Of a stretch of DNA of 64,000 nt, positions 1 through 12,500 are shown piece by piece. Each line of letters begins with the position of its first letter. Position 1 is the first letter of the stretch. Under the pieces are notes generated by a model. It worked only from the letters and a program-made list of their open reading frames with translations. It did not search any database and was not told the origin of the DNA. Position numbers and translations under genes: made by a program. The stretch comes from Hydractinia symbiolongicarpus. Its lineage: Eukaryota; Cnidaria; Hydrozoa; Anthoathecata; Hydractiniidae. The stretch lies in contig NC_079882.1 in assembly GCF_029227915.1 (NCBI RefSeq), forward strand, positions 17,560,501-17,624,500, written 5' to 3'.

Positions 1-2230
1 TCAAAATCATTAACAACCTCTGTGTGCAACTTGGTATTCAAGGATCTGGAACTCCAAGGCAAGGTAACGCAGATTTCATTATTACGACATCTCATCCAAG
101 TCACATGGCATGGGTGGCATTGAAATCATCTCCGCACACACATTTTGATGGAAGAATTTTCACTGAATGATTGTATCTCAGCGCAAGTGCATCTTGAAAT
201 TCTTCCTTTGTAAGATCGAAACCTTGTTTCTTTAATGGTAAAACGTTAAGCCAGCTCAAGGCACCTTTTTCACTATTCTGTTCCATTGCCCGTATCTCAC
301 TCCTATTCAGCTGATTGGTAATTAACATTTCGTCTTGTTTTCTAGCTTTCCTGACAGCGTTCACACGACAAGCTTTAACTCGTTTTGTTTCATCTTTATT
401 TGGAAGAGAATCAGTCTGAGCAATGATGGCAGCAGCCTGTGGAGCAGTGATGATTTTGATGACTCGTAATCGACGGTGGCACTTTCTGTTAGTATTGGTA
501 TTCCGAGGCCGCCAGTTTTTATCGATCTTTTGTAAAGAGATTTTTCACTTTCTGAAATGGTGTTGCCCAAAAGAGATGGTAAAAATCGAGAGGTACTAAA
601 TATTCTTCCATACCAGGTATTGTACGCTTACGTATGTACGCTTACGCTGTTTAACTCGCCACATGTAAAAGCTGCAAAGGCTGCTTGCGGTTCTGTCAAC
701 GCTATTGTTGAAAGTTTTTTCATTTCTTCACACCATTGACTAGTTTTATTATTTCCATATTCATCACGAAACTCTTTGTTTCCAATTGAAGCTCCAAGAT
801 GCCGTTTTCCTGTTCTGGTAAATTGTATTGAAGAATCGCTCAAAATTTTTCTGGCTTCAAGTTCAATCGCTTCACTTTTACAAATCATCCATGATTTACT
901 GTTGTTGATGTAATAACCGTAGTTTTTTCAGTCTTTAATCACACCGTCCCACCACTTTTTCAGGCCAATAATTTTACTGGCACCAGTTGCATCATCTGCC
1001 AGCCATACCTGTTTCACATCTGCAGCAGATTTTAGACGTTCTTGCAATAACACAGTACTTAAAACATAGCAGGACATCGCAAGGTTTGCGAAAAAATCTC
1101 CTTCCCGTCGCCGATAATATTATATATTGATAGTATATATTGATAAGCACATGTTATCTAGTGCAACTTGTCTATTCAATTGCGTCAACTAAAATAATGA
1201 CAACGCAGTCTTGATGTTCAAAGATTTCACGCATAGAGTGTATTGCTGCTTCGGCACCACTCTCTAGTCCAGTTGCTATTTGTAATGGACCAGCAGTTGT
1301 TTGGATATCACTTTTTAGTACCCAGCTTAACATTTTACCAAGAATTGTACGTAATATTTCTCTGATCTCTATTGGTCGAATACCAGGATTTTTGTCCAAC
1401 GGAATAAATTTGCAAGCGATGTATGCTTCTAAACATTTCAGATCGATGATTTCAGTGGCTAATTTTTTTGCCATAGAAGCAATGTGTTTGCATAATTGTT
1501 GCCCTTCATGCTTGTTTTTATTGCTACATAGAATGTTTAAGTTTTTCTGCGTCAAATTTTGATGGACCTGGAGCACACTTGGTCTGGCGAGCAGCTTTCT
1601 TAATCATGTCAGCATTTATGTTATCAAAATAGAAATTGTGAACTTCTGGAACTACTGGACCTCGAAGCAATGTTTGTTCTTAAACGGATGCTGACTCTAG
1701 ATGTTTATTCTTCAATTCGTGAATCGATTCATCTGTTGGGGGTAAAACTCCCTGATTATCATCATCAGATAATAGTTTCAATGCAGCAGAGACCTTTCAT
1801 TGCATCATTAGCTTTGCGAAGGTTTTTGGTGTGTCTTGTTTGTGTCGTTTTTTGCTAGCACGCATGCGTTTTTGAATTGTGCGTCCTTGTTTTAGTAATA
1901 ATTCAATCTTACCGTCTTTCCAAAGTTGATACCGTTCAGCTAACTTTGAATTGTGTTCTTTTGCTTTGCTCTCCCTCTATGGTTTTTAAAGGAGAAGATT
2001 TGGTGAAATCATAAATACTTTTAATGCGATTCCATGGAATTTTGTGTCACAATTAAATTGGTCGATCCAGAAAGGAAGTTCATTTATAAATAATTTAGAT
2101 GCTTTCCGTGATGGTAAGAAAAATAAATTTTTCATCCAAAATATCGTTTCATTGTAAGCATTGTTCACAAAGTTGGTAAACACATCGCCTGTAAGATTGT
2201 TTACAATAGGTATTTCTGGTATTTGGTGAC
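1..2230 (-). pseudogene. Decayed retrotransposon reverse transcriptase, runs off the left edge
   Basis: A reverse-transcriptase polyprotein can be followed on the minus strand through many frameshifts and stops. In order: an upstream region with KASKLF (about 2100) and KDGKIELLLKQGRTIQKRM (about 1880-1940); CAPGPSKFDA (about 1560-1600); an RT segment at 1576-1172 containing IATGLESGAEAAIH and LVDA, which fits palm motif A; VWLADDATGA near 990-1010, which fits the catalytic YxDD-type motif C; KRHLGA and AAFAAFT (888-628); and a cysteine-containing tail (364-101, GALSWLNVLPLKKQGFDL). I recognise this protein type from invertebrate genomes but cannot assign its retrotransposon clade. No continuous frame exceeds 134 codons, so the copy is dead. 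It lies upstream of, and antisense to, the FCHSD-type gene. Confidence 0.75.
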
Positions 2231-3964
2231 ATTTTTCTCCCTATTTTTAAATTGTCTATGCTTCTATCTTAGTCTTTTGTTTTTATCAGAATGCATGGTC
2301 TGGATGCCTGTTCCCGAAAATTAAAATTGGATGCTGGTCATCCTGCTAAAGTTCATAAGTCGCAATTTTTACATTAAATATTGCTTATCGTCTACAATGT
2401 ACTTTTGACGATTATGGAACCTAAAGCAAAGCAAAGAAAAAATGTCCATACCCTGAAGTGCATTAAAATTGTTTTTTTAGCAATCTTATTTGTCTGCTAG
2501 TTGTCAAAATTTGACCGGAATCTGGCAAAGATATGATGAAGCTTATATACAATTGTAGGCCTATCAAGACTTTCCAGTTCTGACAAATGACATAATAGCT
2601 GAGCCATTAATTGCTCCCTCAGTTTTACAAAAGTTTGACTAGCTAAGCATCGCAGATTTCTAAACTTTGTACCATGAATTTGTGTTTCTAATTTGTTTTT
2701 CTGATTATAGGATAGAACATACTTTACTAATCAAAAGCAATCTCCAACTTTCGCTGGCTGCAAAACTTTAAGAGTTTTTCTTTTGTGATAAATTTTAGCC
2801 TATTTCACACATTCATATTGAGATTTTAAACTGTGACTTTTAATTTGTCTGTTCTATTTAACTATTGTTAGTTGACCTCTCAGTTACGAACTAATGCTTA
2901 GCTTCTTTGGTGAATACGGGAACAACTTTGAAGAAAGAAGATAAAACTAAGAAAATATTTTACTTTCGAACTTATAAAGTAATTTTAAATGGATAAACAA
3001 TATATATCCCTGTTCCTCTTGTAAGTGCAATTATGCAGATTTGTTTCATCCGTGTCTCATTGGCATTCACCTCCGCAGCAGTGTGGAATCGCGTGGTTAG
3101 GTATCAGGGGTAATTTAAGAGTTACCTACTATGAAACTATGGAAGGGCCGTGTTGATATGGTAGTCTGCGTAAATTCTTTATTTTCTTAGTCATTTGAAT
3201 AGATTTCATTGGCTAATTTCTTCACAATGAAAATACAATGATTATAATCCTTTCGCTGTGTGATCACAACATTTTTTAGAAAAATATGATTGCTAAGATT
3301 TTGACAGTAACAATCTTACATTTGTCAGGTTTAAAAACGTAATTTTTAACAGTGTCTTTTGGAGAAAAATAAAGTAAAAAAATAAAAAGCATCTGTGTTA
3401 ATAACAGTATATTTTTTTAAGTAACGCTTTTCATAATCCATAGCGATCTATATCTTTATTAGCTGCCGTTTACCTTTTCATAATTTAATTGACGCATATT
3501 GTTTGTTCCACTAGTAGTCACAAAATTTAATGACTCAACTTTTTTTTATGCGTGGGTTATTATTCTCAGCTGTGAACATTGCTGGAACTTGTACTACATT
3601 TGTTCCTCATGCCAAACAGCAACAAATCATTGTAAACAAGAAAATTTTATTATTTTTATTTCATTTTTTTTCGTAATATCTATATTTTCACTCGAGCAGA
3701 TGGAGTTATGCAATTTTAGGCGCACATTTTATTACGCAGGTTCTGTTTCCTTATTAATAGGTCAGAATTTTTCTAAATTCGCGTGGCTGACATATAATTC
3801 TCATTTGAAGAAGGTTTTAAAAATTTCCTTCCGCCAATTAAGTTTGGATAACTTAGTTGATAACCTTAAGTTCAAAAATCAAAAACAAAAGCATATAAAA
3901 GTGGAGGGAATAATTCTTTTCACCAGCATGAATTTACTTACTGCTAAATATTTTGTGTTTTCAG
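2231..3964. other. Gene-poor stretch before the first visible FCHSD exon
   Basis: AT-rich sequence without a supported gene. The 162-codon frame at 3499-3987 runs through the splice acceptor of the next exon and has no recognisable motif, so I treat it as chance. The missing first coding exon of the FCHSD-type gene, expected to be only a few codons ending in phase 0, could lie here or further upstream; I could not identify it. Confidence 0.4.
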
Positions 3965-4338
3965 GTCAAACTTGTGACTGCTCTTAAAAACATTCAATCT
4001 GAACAATCTTCAAGGCTACAAACAAAAAACCAGTTTGAACATGATCTATTAGAAGATGTCAGGTATTTTTTTTAATATAGTTTTCATCTAAACAGCTTTT
4101 TTAAGTTAACATCAGTTCTTCTCATTTTCTTGTAGGAGTTATGCTAAAATTCGTGCTGGTGCAGAAAAAGACTATGCACAAGTAATTTTGTTGTTTGTTT
4201 ATTAGAATGTCAAAAATTTAAAATTAACATTGATGTGTGTTGTATGTGGGTGTATTGTACTTTTCAGGCCATTTTGAAAATGACTTCACAAATGTTATCT
4301 AAATTCCAAAACAAGGAAGTCGAGCAAGAAGAAGGACG
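3965..4338 (+). CDS. FCHSD2: FCHSD exons encoding the F-BAR N-terminus
   Basis: Three exons (3965-4062, 4136-4181, 4268-4338) encode the first F-BAR helix. ALKNIQSEQSSRLQ, FEHDLLEDVRSYAKIRAG and AEKDYAQ match the family pattern in which a leucine/glutamine-rich helix leads into an acidic DLLED segment and an E-x-x-YAQ motif. The acceptor at 3964 is preceded by a pyrimidine tract. The first exon seen begins with GTC in phase 0, so the initiator codon lies upstream. The third exon ends in phase 2 and joins the exon at 10927 to restore an arginine codon, with a 6.6-kb intron between. Confidence 0.9.
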
Positions 4339-6521
4339 GTATACATATTTTTAAGATAACCTTTATGTTCTCACTTCGTGAGTTGTGCTACATTGTAGCT
4401 CAGTTTTTTAATTGAAATTTTAATTATAATCACTCCTACAACCACAGTAATAAACCCAGTCTAGCTTCCTGAAAACTCTAGGGATGTGATGACGTGATTT
4501 TTAATTATTACTGTGAAGGACAAAGCAGCCATTTGGAGCTTTTGAATATCACTAAATTAAAAGCCTGGGATTAGCCTCTTCTATCTTGAAAGTGTGTGTT
4601 AATTAACTAGTTTGAAGGTCCCGTTTTGACATTTTTATCTCCGAAATTGTATTAGGAAAATATTATTTTTCCCATGCATTGTTCATATGTCACGTTTTAG
4701 CCACATACACATCTTAAACAAACCAATTTTAAGATTTGACTACCAACATACATTGTTAGCAGGAGCTAACGACAATATTTGCTAAAATATTTTGCAGTAA
4801 ACTTAGAAATTGGTTGATTTCTTCTTTGCTATGTCACAACAGACCTCACCTCCAACTTTTAATGATTGAAATATGACTGCAGCACCCAACAAACATTAGA
4901 GATTAAGAGGGAGTGGTTGTATAATCCAATTTTGAACTTCAATTTAAGGCATTGCCTTTAAAAATATTACACTTTATATTTTTTGTTTTATTTTCTTACT
5001 GGAGTTTTGGACATTAGCTAATCTCAATGGATTGGAAATATCCTAATCTCAATGGGTGTCAAAAAATGATGATATCGAAATTGGTCTTTGTGTCTATCAG
5101 CAACCTTTCTAATTTTTGCCAACGCGAACTTTAATTATACTGTTTCGCGTTGGCATTTAGCCAGTTTACGTTGGCAAATAAATGCTTAAACAAATGGTTG
5201 GCAAATAAACGGGTTTTTTATTCACCTTAGCAATCCACAATTTTACGTCTGCAAAAACTGTGACATGAACTTTAATATCGGTGTTTTACGTCGGCAAATT
5301 GGCTTTTAAATTCGAGCCTTTTTCTTCCAAGCCAATTTTTCACATTTAAACTACTTTAATACTGTTCGGGGTAAAAAAGCAAAATTCTCAGCAACTAAGA
5401 AATACTCTCTATCGCCGATATAATGAGTATATATTTACGATAGATTGAAAGCAATTAAAAGATTTTTTATAAAAAATAAAATAAAAAAAAAATAAGAGAA
5501 GAAAAAATTAGTGAACTTAGTTTTTTAAATCACTTTGGCATTTGCTGTGTGCCAACTCGAATTAGAAAATCAGAGAAATTTTCATGTTTCAGGTTTGACT
5601 GTCAAGCTTTGTAAAGCTATTTCACACATTTATTTGTTTATGCTGTGAACTTTGATTGTGAAGAAGTCTTGTAATAATATTACCCATTATAACATCATAT
5701 TGTGCGTTATCGACACACCTTTTTTCCCTATGTTAACTAAGAAAAGAATTGGTCGGACATGGCTAATGTTGGCTAATGCTCTGGTGGCACACTTGGACGT
5801 TTAGGGGTTTAAACAGAGCAAATTTTAAAGTTGCTATACGCTCTTTTTTCTCGCCTGCAAGGATAATATTGGTTTTCACTTCTAACTGACTAACTAACTA
5901 ACTATGTGTTAAATGGTCAATTGCAACGTCATCACCGAGCTTTTATGCACAAAAATTTTAAACATTTTTACCTTTAGGTGAATTGGAACATATTGTTAAC
6001 ATGTATTTATTGTCATATAGAATAAAGAGTAAGACAATATCACTGACCCCGTAAATATAGCTGAGAAGGTGTTGGGTTATACAAGAAAGATTGCATATGA
6101 GTATTGGATGAAAGTATTATTGAGCAAGAAGAATATTAGAAAGCAAGAGAAGCTACATGAAGTATATATATATTCTAAAATAATAGTTAAAACTTTAACA
6201 CTGATCAGAAAAAACTCTTGTTATGTATGAACTTGACGATTCGAATATAATAACTTCTGAATGAGCTCAATTTGAATGATGAAATGGTTCATTGTTAATT
6301 AATTCAGCAATAAGCATTTGAATATTTCAGTATTTAGGTCTTTTACTCTCTTGTTGAAAATGTTTTGAAAATGCTGATGGTGCATGGTTTGATAACAGCT
6401 GATCTGAAAAAGAAAGTACGTTTTAAAAACTAGAAACAAGAATACAATTTGGTCATAAACTGAATTAACACCGATTTGTTTAATTATTGTCTCTTTAACC
6501 TCTCTTTGATTTCAAAAGAGA

Positions 6522-6552
<31 letters not shown>

Positions 6553-9500
6553 ACTGATTGGTCATTGTTTCGTTTGACAAATCCAAGAAGTTAAAAATAT
6601 ATAACTTCTGAAATTTAAATTGACAAATTGAATTTAACAAGTTGAAACAAAAAAGGGTAAACACACAATTATTAAATTTGCGGATTTGATAAACTGATGG
6701 TCCTTTTTGTAAGATTTCTAAAAAGTAAGTTTTCATATTTTGTGTTACTTTGGGTGAGTTCAAGAAAGATTTTCAAGCAAATTGAGCACTTAAGGAAAAC
6801 GAATAATTAGCCAGTTACAGAACGAACAGAATAGTCAGCTGTTTTTAATAGCATGGTAGCTTTATGGTTATAATCCGCGTATTTTGTGCGGGAGAACAGG
6901 ATTTCATTCCCCGTAGCGCAATTTCTCTCACATGGCTTGGGTTAACCCAAGCCATATGAGAGAAATTGAGGAGGTGTGGGCTGCTGCATGTTGCATGGAG
7001 TTGTCTGGTTAAGGGCTGACCCTAACTGAGTCTGCGTATCTCAAAATGAGCATTAAATACTCCTAGGACTCCCCATCTAAGCCACGGCACCTCCGGGAAA
7101 TAATAGAAAGGGTATATACCTTATATATGTGAGGCTAGCCATAAAGAATATACAGATCATCTATTTATCTATGCAGAATAAACAGTGGACTCTTTATGGC
7201 TCGAACAGCCACGGGGAATAGGAAACCGTTCAATTTATGGAGAGGTTTGAGTAATAGGGTGTGGGGAGTTTTTCCAAGTTTTTGTATAAATTTTGTATAA
7301 ATGGCTAATTAATCATGATTTTTCTCCCTTTTCTGCTTTACGTTTTGTCCCAGCAACAGACGCCATGATTGTAAAACTTTAATACCAAAGAATCATGTTT
7401 ACGTTGTGTTTGAATGACATTTGAATCATTCAAGACCCCTCACACATGTAAGATATGAAACAATCAAATCAGTTAAGACTTTATTTACGCTTACAGAGCC
7501 AAAGCAATGCAAAAACGACTTGTGTCATATAAAGTTTTGGAAGCATGTTGCGACACTGGAGTTATAGAAAACAAAAAAACGTTCGGGTTAAGGAGAGATT
7601 GAGTTATAGGATTCAAGTAATAGATATACTGTATATACATTACATACAGTATAATTAGCCGCTCATACAACTACTTATACAATAGAAATTTTTTTTTTAC
7701 TTAAATTTCCACACTTTTCTTCGTTATCAATTTTCCCATAGCCATCTATATTTATATAGACCCACATAAAGTTGTGCTTCAATTAAAACCAAAAAAAGGA
7801 ACAAGTAACCATTGTGCAAAAAAGTTAATTTTACTGAATTTAGGGACCTCATCCACACTCAAATTGCCACAAAAACATCCAATGGACGTTTCTTTTCAAA
7901 GACACCAACCCACCCTGAGAAACGTCCACTCGTGGTAGTTATTTTTCCATAGAAAAAAACCTATCCTACAAAGGTAAAGCCTTTTCCGTGGCTCTTTGGT
8001 GGTTCCGTGTTAGGGCGAAATAGCCTGTCCCTTCACCTTGAATTGAATATACCAGTCTTTAGCCCGTGGGACAAATCCACGGGTTCGCCCGTCCTTTTTA
8101 TACCGCACTGCATGCGTCTGGCTAATTGCGCAGCTAAGCTACTATTTTAGCGTGACAGACGGACAGGCAGACGACGGCTAATATTAAAGAGACTAGTCGT
8201 TAACCGTGGACAAATCCAGGGGGTTGGCTGTCCTTTATATATACGTTGACGTGAAGAACACACTTATTCACGTGTCTTTAGAGTGAAGTCCAACTCTACA
8301 TCGCTCGTTGATTGTAGTGGGCAAAAACGTAGATTAAAATTGCCATGAAAGAAACGTCCATTGCACTGAGTGGTACCCACAAACGTCCATTGGACATTTC
8401 TCGTGGCAATGTGAGTATGGATGTGGGCCCTTAGCAGTATGTCGTATTATCAAACAACAACACTATTCCAATTTGAAGAAAAAACATGGAGAAGATGCAG
8501 TTAGCTAGCTGTAAAGAACACAAAGAAGCTTTTAACGGCTAATTATACTAAGCATAGTGTCTAATAATCCTGCATCGGCTAACTATATATTCTGTTACAG
8601 GCTAATCATCAGTTCACCCTGACTCTTCGGTGCAAGTAACAATAAACTTTTGTCACTTTTCGACAACTTTTCTGCAAAATTAAAAAAAAAAACCTGTGCG
8701 AATATATATCTTTTTTTTTCTGATAGAAGTAGCCCCTTTTCCCCATAAGAACAGGAGTTGGGTGTCCACAGCCATGAAAATATTACACAAAGAAGGATAA
8801 CAGTTTTTTGTTGCTGGCTCTTTAAGAAAAAAATGCAGTTTAATCAAAAAACTATTTTATGTAGTTAGCTAGGTATCTCGATAGCTAGCTAGGCAGCACA
8901 CTTCTCTCAATTATATATAAAATAATTCTTACCTAATAAAATACACGAATTTAAAGAAAAGTGTTTAGATCTCCAGCTACATCAATAAAGCTACAACGAC
9001 CACTTTTATTCATGGCCGTAGATTGATAAGATAGATAAGATAATTTATTAATCAAAAATAGCTGTTCAGTCCAAATAATTAAATAAATTGGTAATATGAA
9101 GAGACAGAAATGAAACACAGAAATGAAGCATCTTCTTTATTGGCAGGCGATTTTAAAGATTCCGCCTTCGCTGGCGGAAATCAAAAAGTTTTTTAGACTT
9201 TTTTTTGCTAAATGATTCCTCTCAACAAAATAATATTGTGATGTCACTTTCAAGTTCTAGGAATAATCCTAATAAATTTCCTCATTATAAGGATTTCATA
9301 AGAATTTTTAAGCGGTATTTTCGAGAAATGGCCAAAGGCTCTCAGAGGTATGGGCTTTTGCAAGTGTCTAATAGGTAAATATAAAAACTCAGTAAATATC
9401 ATAGCCATGCATTTTATCCCTCACGGCAAGAACAGCTGTAAATCACTTTTTAACTTTTTAGGTTTTGTGAAATGACTAATTAAAAATATAAATAAATATT

Positions 9501-12500
9501 ATAAATTAAAAATATATTGTTGTAGTGATGTGTAATTGACATTGACATGCGAGATAGTTTATGCAGCCCGTGCATCTTGTTACTATCTCGCCTGCGAGGA
9601 TAGTATAACTAACTAACTCACTCACTCACTCACTCACTCACTCACTCACTCACTCACTCACTCACTCACTCACTCACTCACTCACTCACTCACTTACTCA
9701 CTCACTCACTCACTCAATTGGTATTTATTTTCGACAAAATTTGGCACAGTTAACAAATAAAATATGCTGAACATGATGGTGACATTAAAATTTTGATTTT
9801 TATTCACCTAAATGTCATTTAAGACCATAAACGTTTCTATCGTGCGACTTTCAACTGTGACTGATAGGCTGTATTCTGTGTTATCAGACATTGTAGAATT
9901 GGGTCGCATTGTCGATGTTTCATATAGTTGTGCATTTTTAATAGCGAGATAGCTTATGCAGTGCCTGCATCTTGCTTAGTTTGGTATAAATGCATTTCAT
10001 CATAGCCATCTTTATTGTTTCTTCTCAATCTGATTTTTTGAGGGTTTTTTGTAGTCAAGGAGATTTATGTTACAATTATAAACAAACTGCTACCAAATTT
10101 TTTAATGATTCTGTGTCTTCCGATTTAGTTCAAGCTAGGTAGCTACATTTTCAGTGTCAACACAATAACGGATACAATAACCCGTGCTTGAGTGTGCTTA
10201 CCTAGAACTAGGCACACATTTTGCTTACACATATGTCTTATTTCACCATAAAAATTGTCAGAAACAATTTGTCAGCGTCTCCCTGACTGTCTAAATTCAA
10301 AAACTATATTGATAGTGGAAAATTAAGTTATTCTTTCAATTTTTACCAAAATTTTAGGACTACCTTGTAATAATGTTCAAAGCAATCTACGTTTGTAGCT
10401 AAAGTCCTAAAATTGTTTTTTTTTATAAATGGCTAAAACGTGATTAAATATTTACCTTTGAGTTTAGAATACATAAACTTATCCTTAAAATACGAAAAAC
10501 GGAGAATAACAAATTCAAGAACAAATACCAGAGTTGTAACAAAATCCACATCAACATTCAAAATGGCCTAACTGTCGGTATTGTCTAAAATCTATTGTCT
10601 TCCTGACTGTGTGTCTCGGCATCAACTACGACGCTCGAGAAAGGCTTTGACTTTTTGATTGAAGGAAATGTATATTGAAAGCCTTCTGCTTGGGTTATTG
10701 TAAACTCTGCAAGTTTTGATAATATTTAGGCAAAATCCGCCGCAAGCCGTAATTTTAGTTTTATTCTGATCATTATGAATTTCGTTTGCACGAACAGACA
10801 CATGCGGGTACTATTAATATAGAGATAGTTCTAAATAAATTAAAAAAGCGAAAAAAGTACTATTAAAATCCTCGAAAAAATATGACTAATTTGCGAAAAT
10901 TAATCTTAACGAAATGCATTTTGTAGGACCCCTTATATGTTGTGGCGTAAAATTCTTGAGGAAACGGAATCAATGGCAAATTCACGATTGCAAATTTCCC
11001 AAACGTTACACTCTGACGTTGCTGATAGCATAAAAAATTTAAAAACAGAAAGAGTAGCTACTATAAAAAAGGTTAGGTGTTTTTAAATTTATATTTTTGT
11101 TTGTTCAGCTTTACAAAATTTACTTATGTATGGTTATGTTTGTTTGTTTTTCTTCAGTGTTCTACACTAGTTGAAAAGCTACATGAAGAAATCCAAGTGT
11201 CGGCCGCCGAATTATCTAAGGTAAAAGCTCTTTCGCCTACTGTAATTTTTTCTTTTTTAGGGTAAACAGCACTTACATATTTTTGTCCTCTGTTCCAGGC
11301 TCAAAAGGCTTACTCTGACTTACAAAAGATAACACAACAGGCCAGAGAAAGTGCTGCGGACGCACAAGAAAGGTATACGTCTTTGTTTATGTCGTCGTTG
11401 TTGTTGGAAATATGCAAGAAAAAATTCGTTTTTTCCACCTTTTTAGGTTGCGTAAAGGGACTGTGGGTTTATTTTCATCAAAGGCAAAAATGGAGAAAAA
11501 TTTGTCGAAGGTTGGCATATATTTACTATTTCTAATTTTTTCATGATGAATTGTTATCTTACTTTACATCTTTTTTTTATAGGCCAATGAAAGATTAGAG
11601 GTGTCCGAAAGACGCTCAACTGTAGCTAGAAACGAATATTTACTCACCTTGGCTTCCTTAAATGGACACCAAAGGAAATATTACTCCTTCGATCTACCAG
11701 ATTTATTAGCAGTTAGTTAAATTTTTGTTGATGGCAACATCTTACAATGCAGATGCAAGGCTACTTTTAATTGGCCTTGCATCTGCATATGTGATGGCTT
11801 TTTCAGTTTCAGGATGTAATCCACATATTTGAAACAGTGGCCATAAGTTTCGCGTTGGGAATTTCAAATTTTTCTCACAGAACGTACCATAGGACGGCCC
11901 GGGACGCTTTAAAACAGTTTAAATCTTAACATTAACTTCACATGGCATCGATTGAAGAAGCAAAATCGTTATCGCATTGCTCAATTTAATGCTTTATTAC
12001 GAGGGTATGGTATTGTGAGTTTAATAGATTGGAAAATTATGTTAAATTCCAATTAGAGTATTCCCGTTTAACGGCTACCGGAAATGCTGAATAACAACCT
12101 GACTCAATATAAATTTGTGTGAAATAGAACTAAATACGTATATTAAGTGTATAATGCTGCAGTCGTTGTTTTCAGATGCAAGATGGTAGTGTATATGAAG
12201 ATTTTAGAAAATATTTTACCGTCATAACTAACACTGAAAAAAAAGCATGCCAAAAGTGTTTAGATAAATTATCTGCGTTGGAGAATGACGTGGGACAGGT
12301 GAATATTAAATATAGTTTGTTGTTGTTGTCGTTGTTGTTTTTTATATATTTGTTTTTAATTTAACTGGAAGTGTATTTTATGCATTCATATAGCTACAAA
12401 GAGCACTGGCAATACAGTGCTTCCTAAAAGAGAACCCAATCTTCACACAGTGCACACCACACGAATTCGCGCCATTACCAGGTGATAGTGTAAGTATTCA

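Noticed and set aside
3499-3987. 162-codon plus-strand frame
   Set aside because: It overlaps the intron end and first visible exon of the FCHSD-type gene in a different frame, is Phe/Ser-rich and has no motif.
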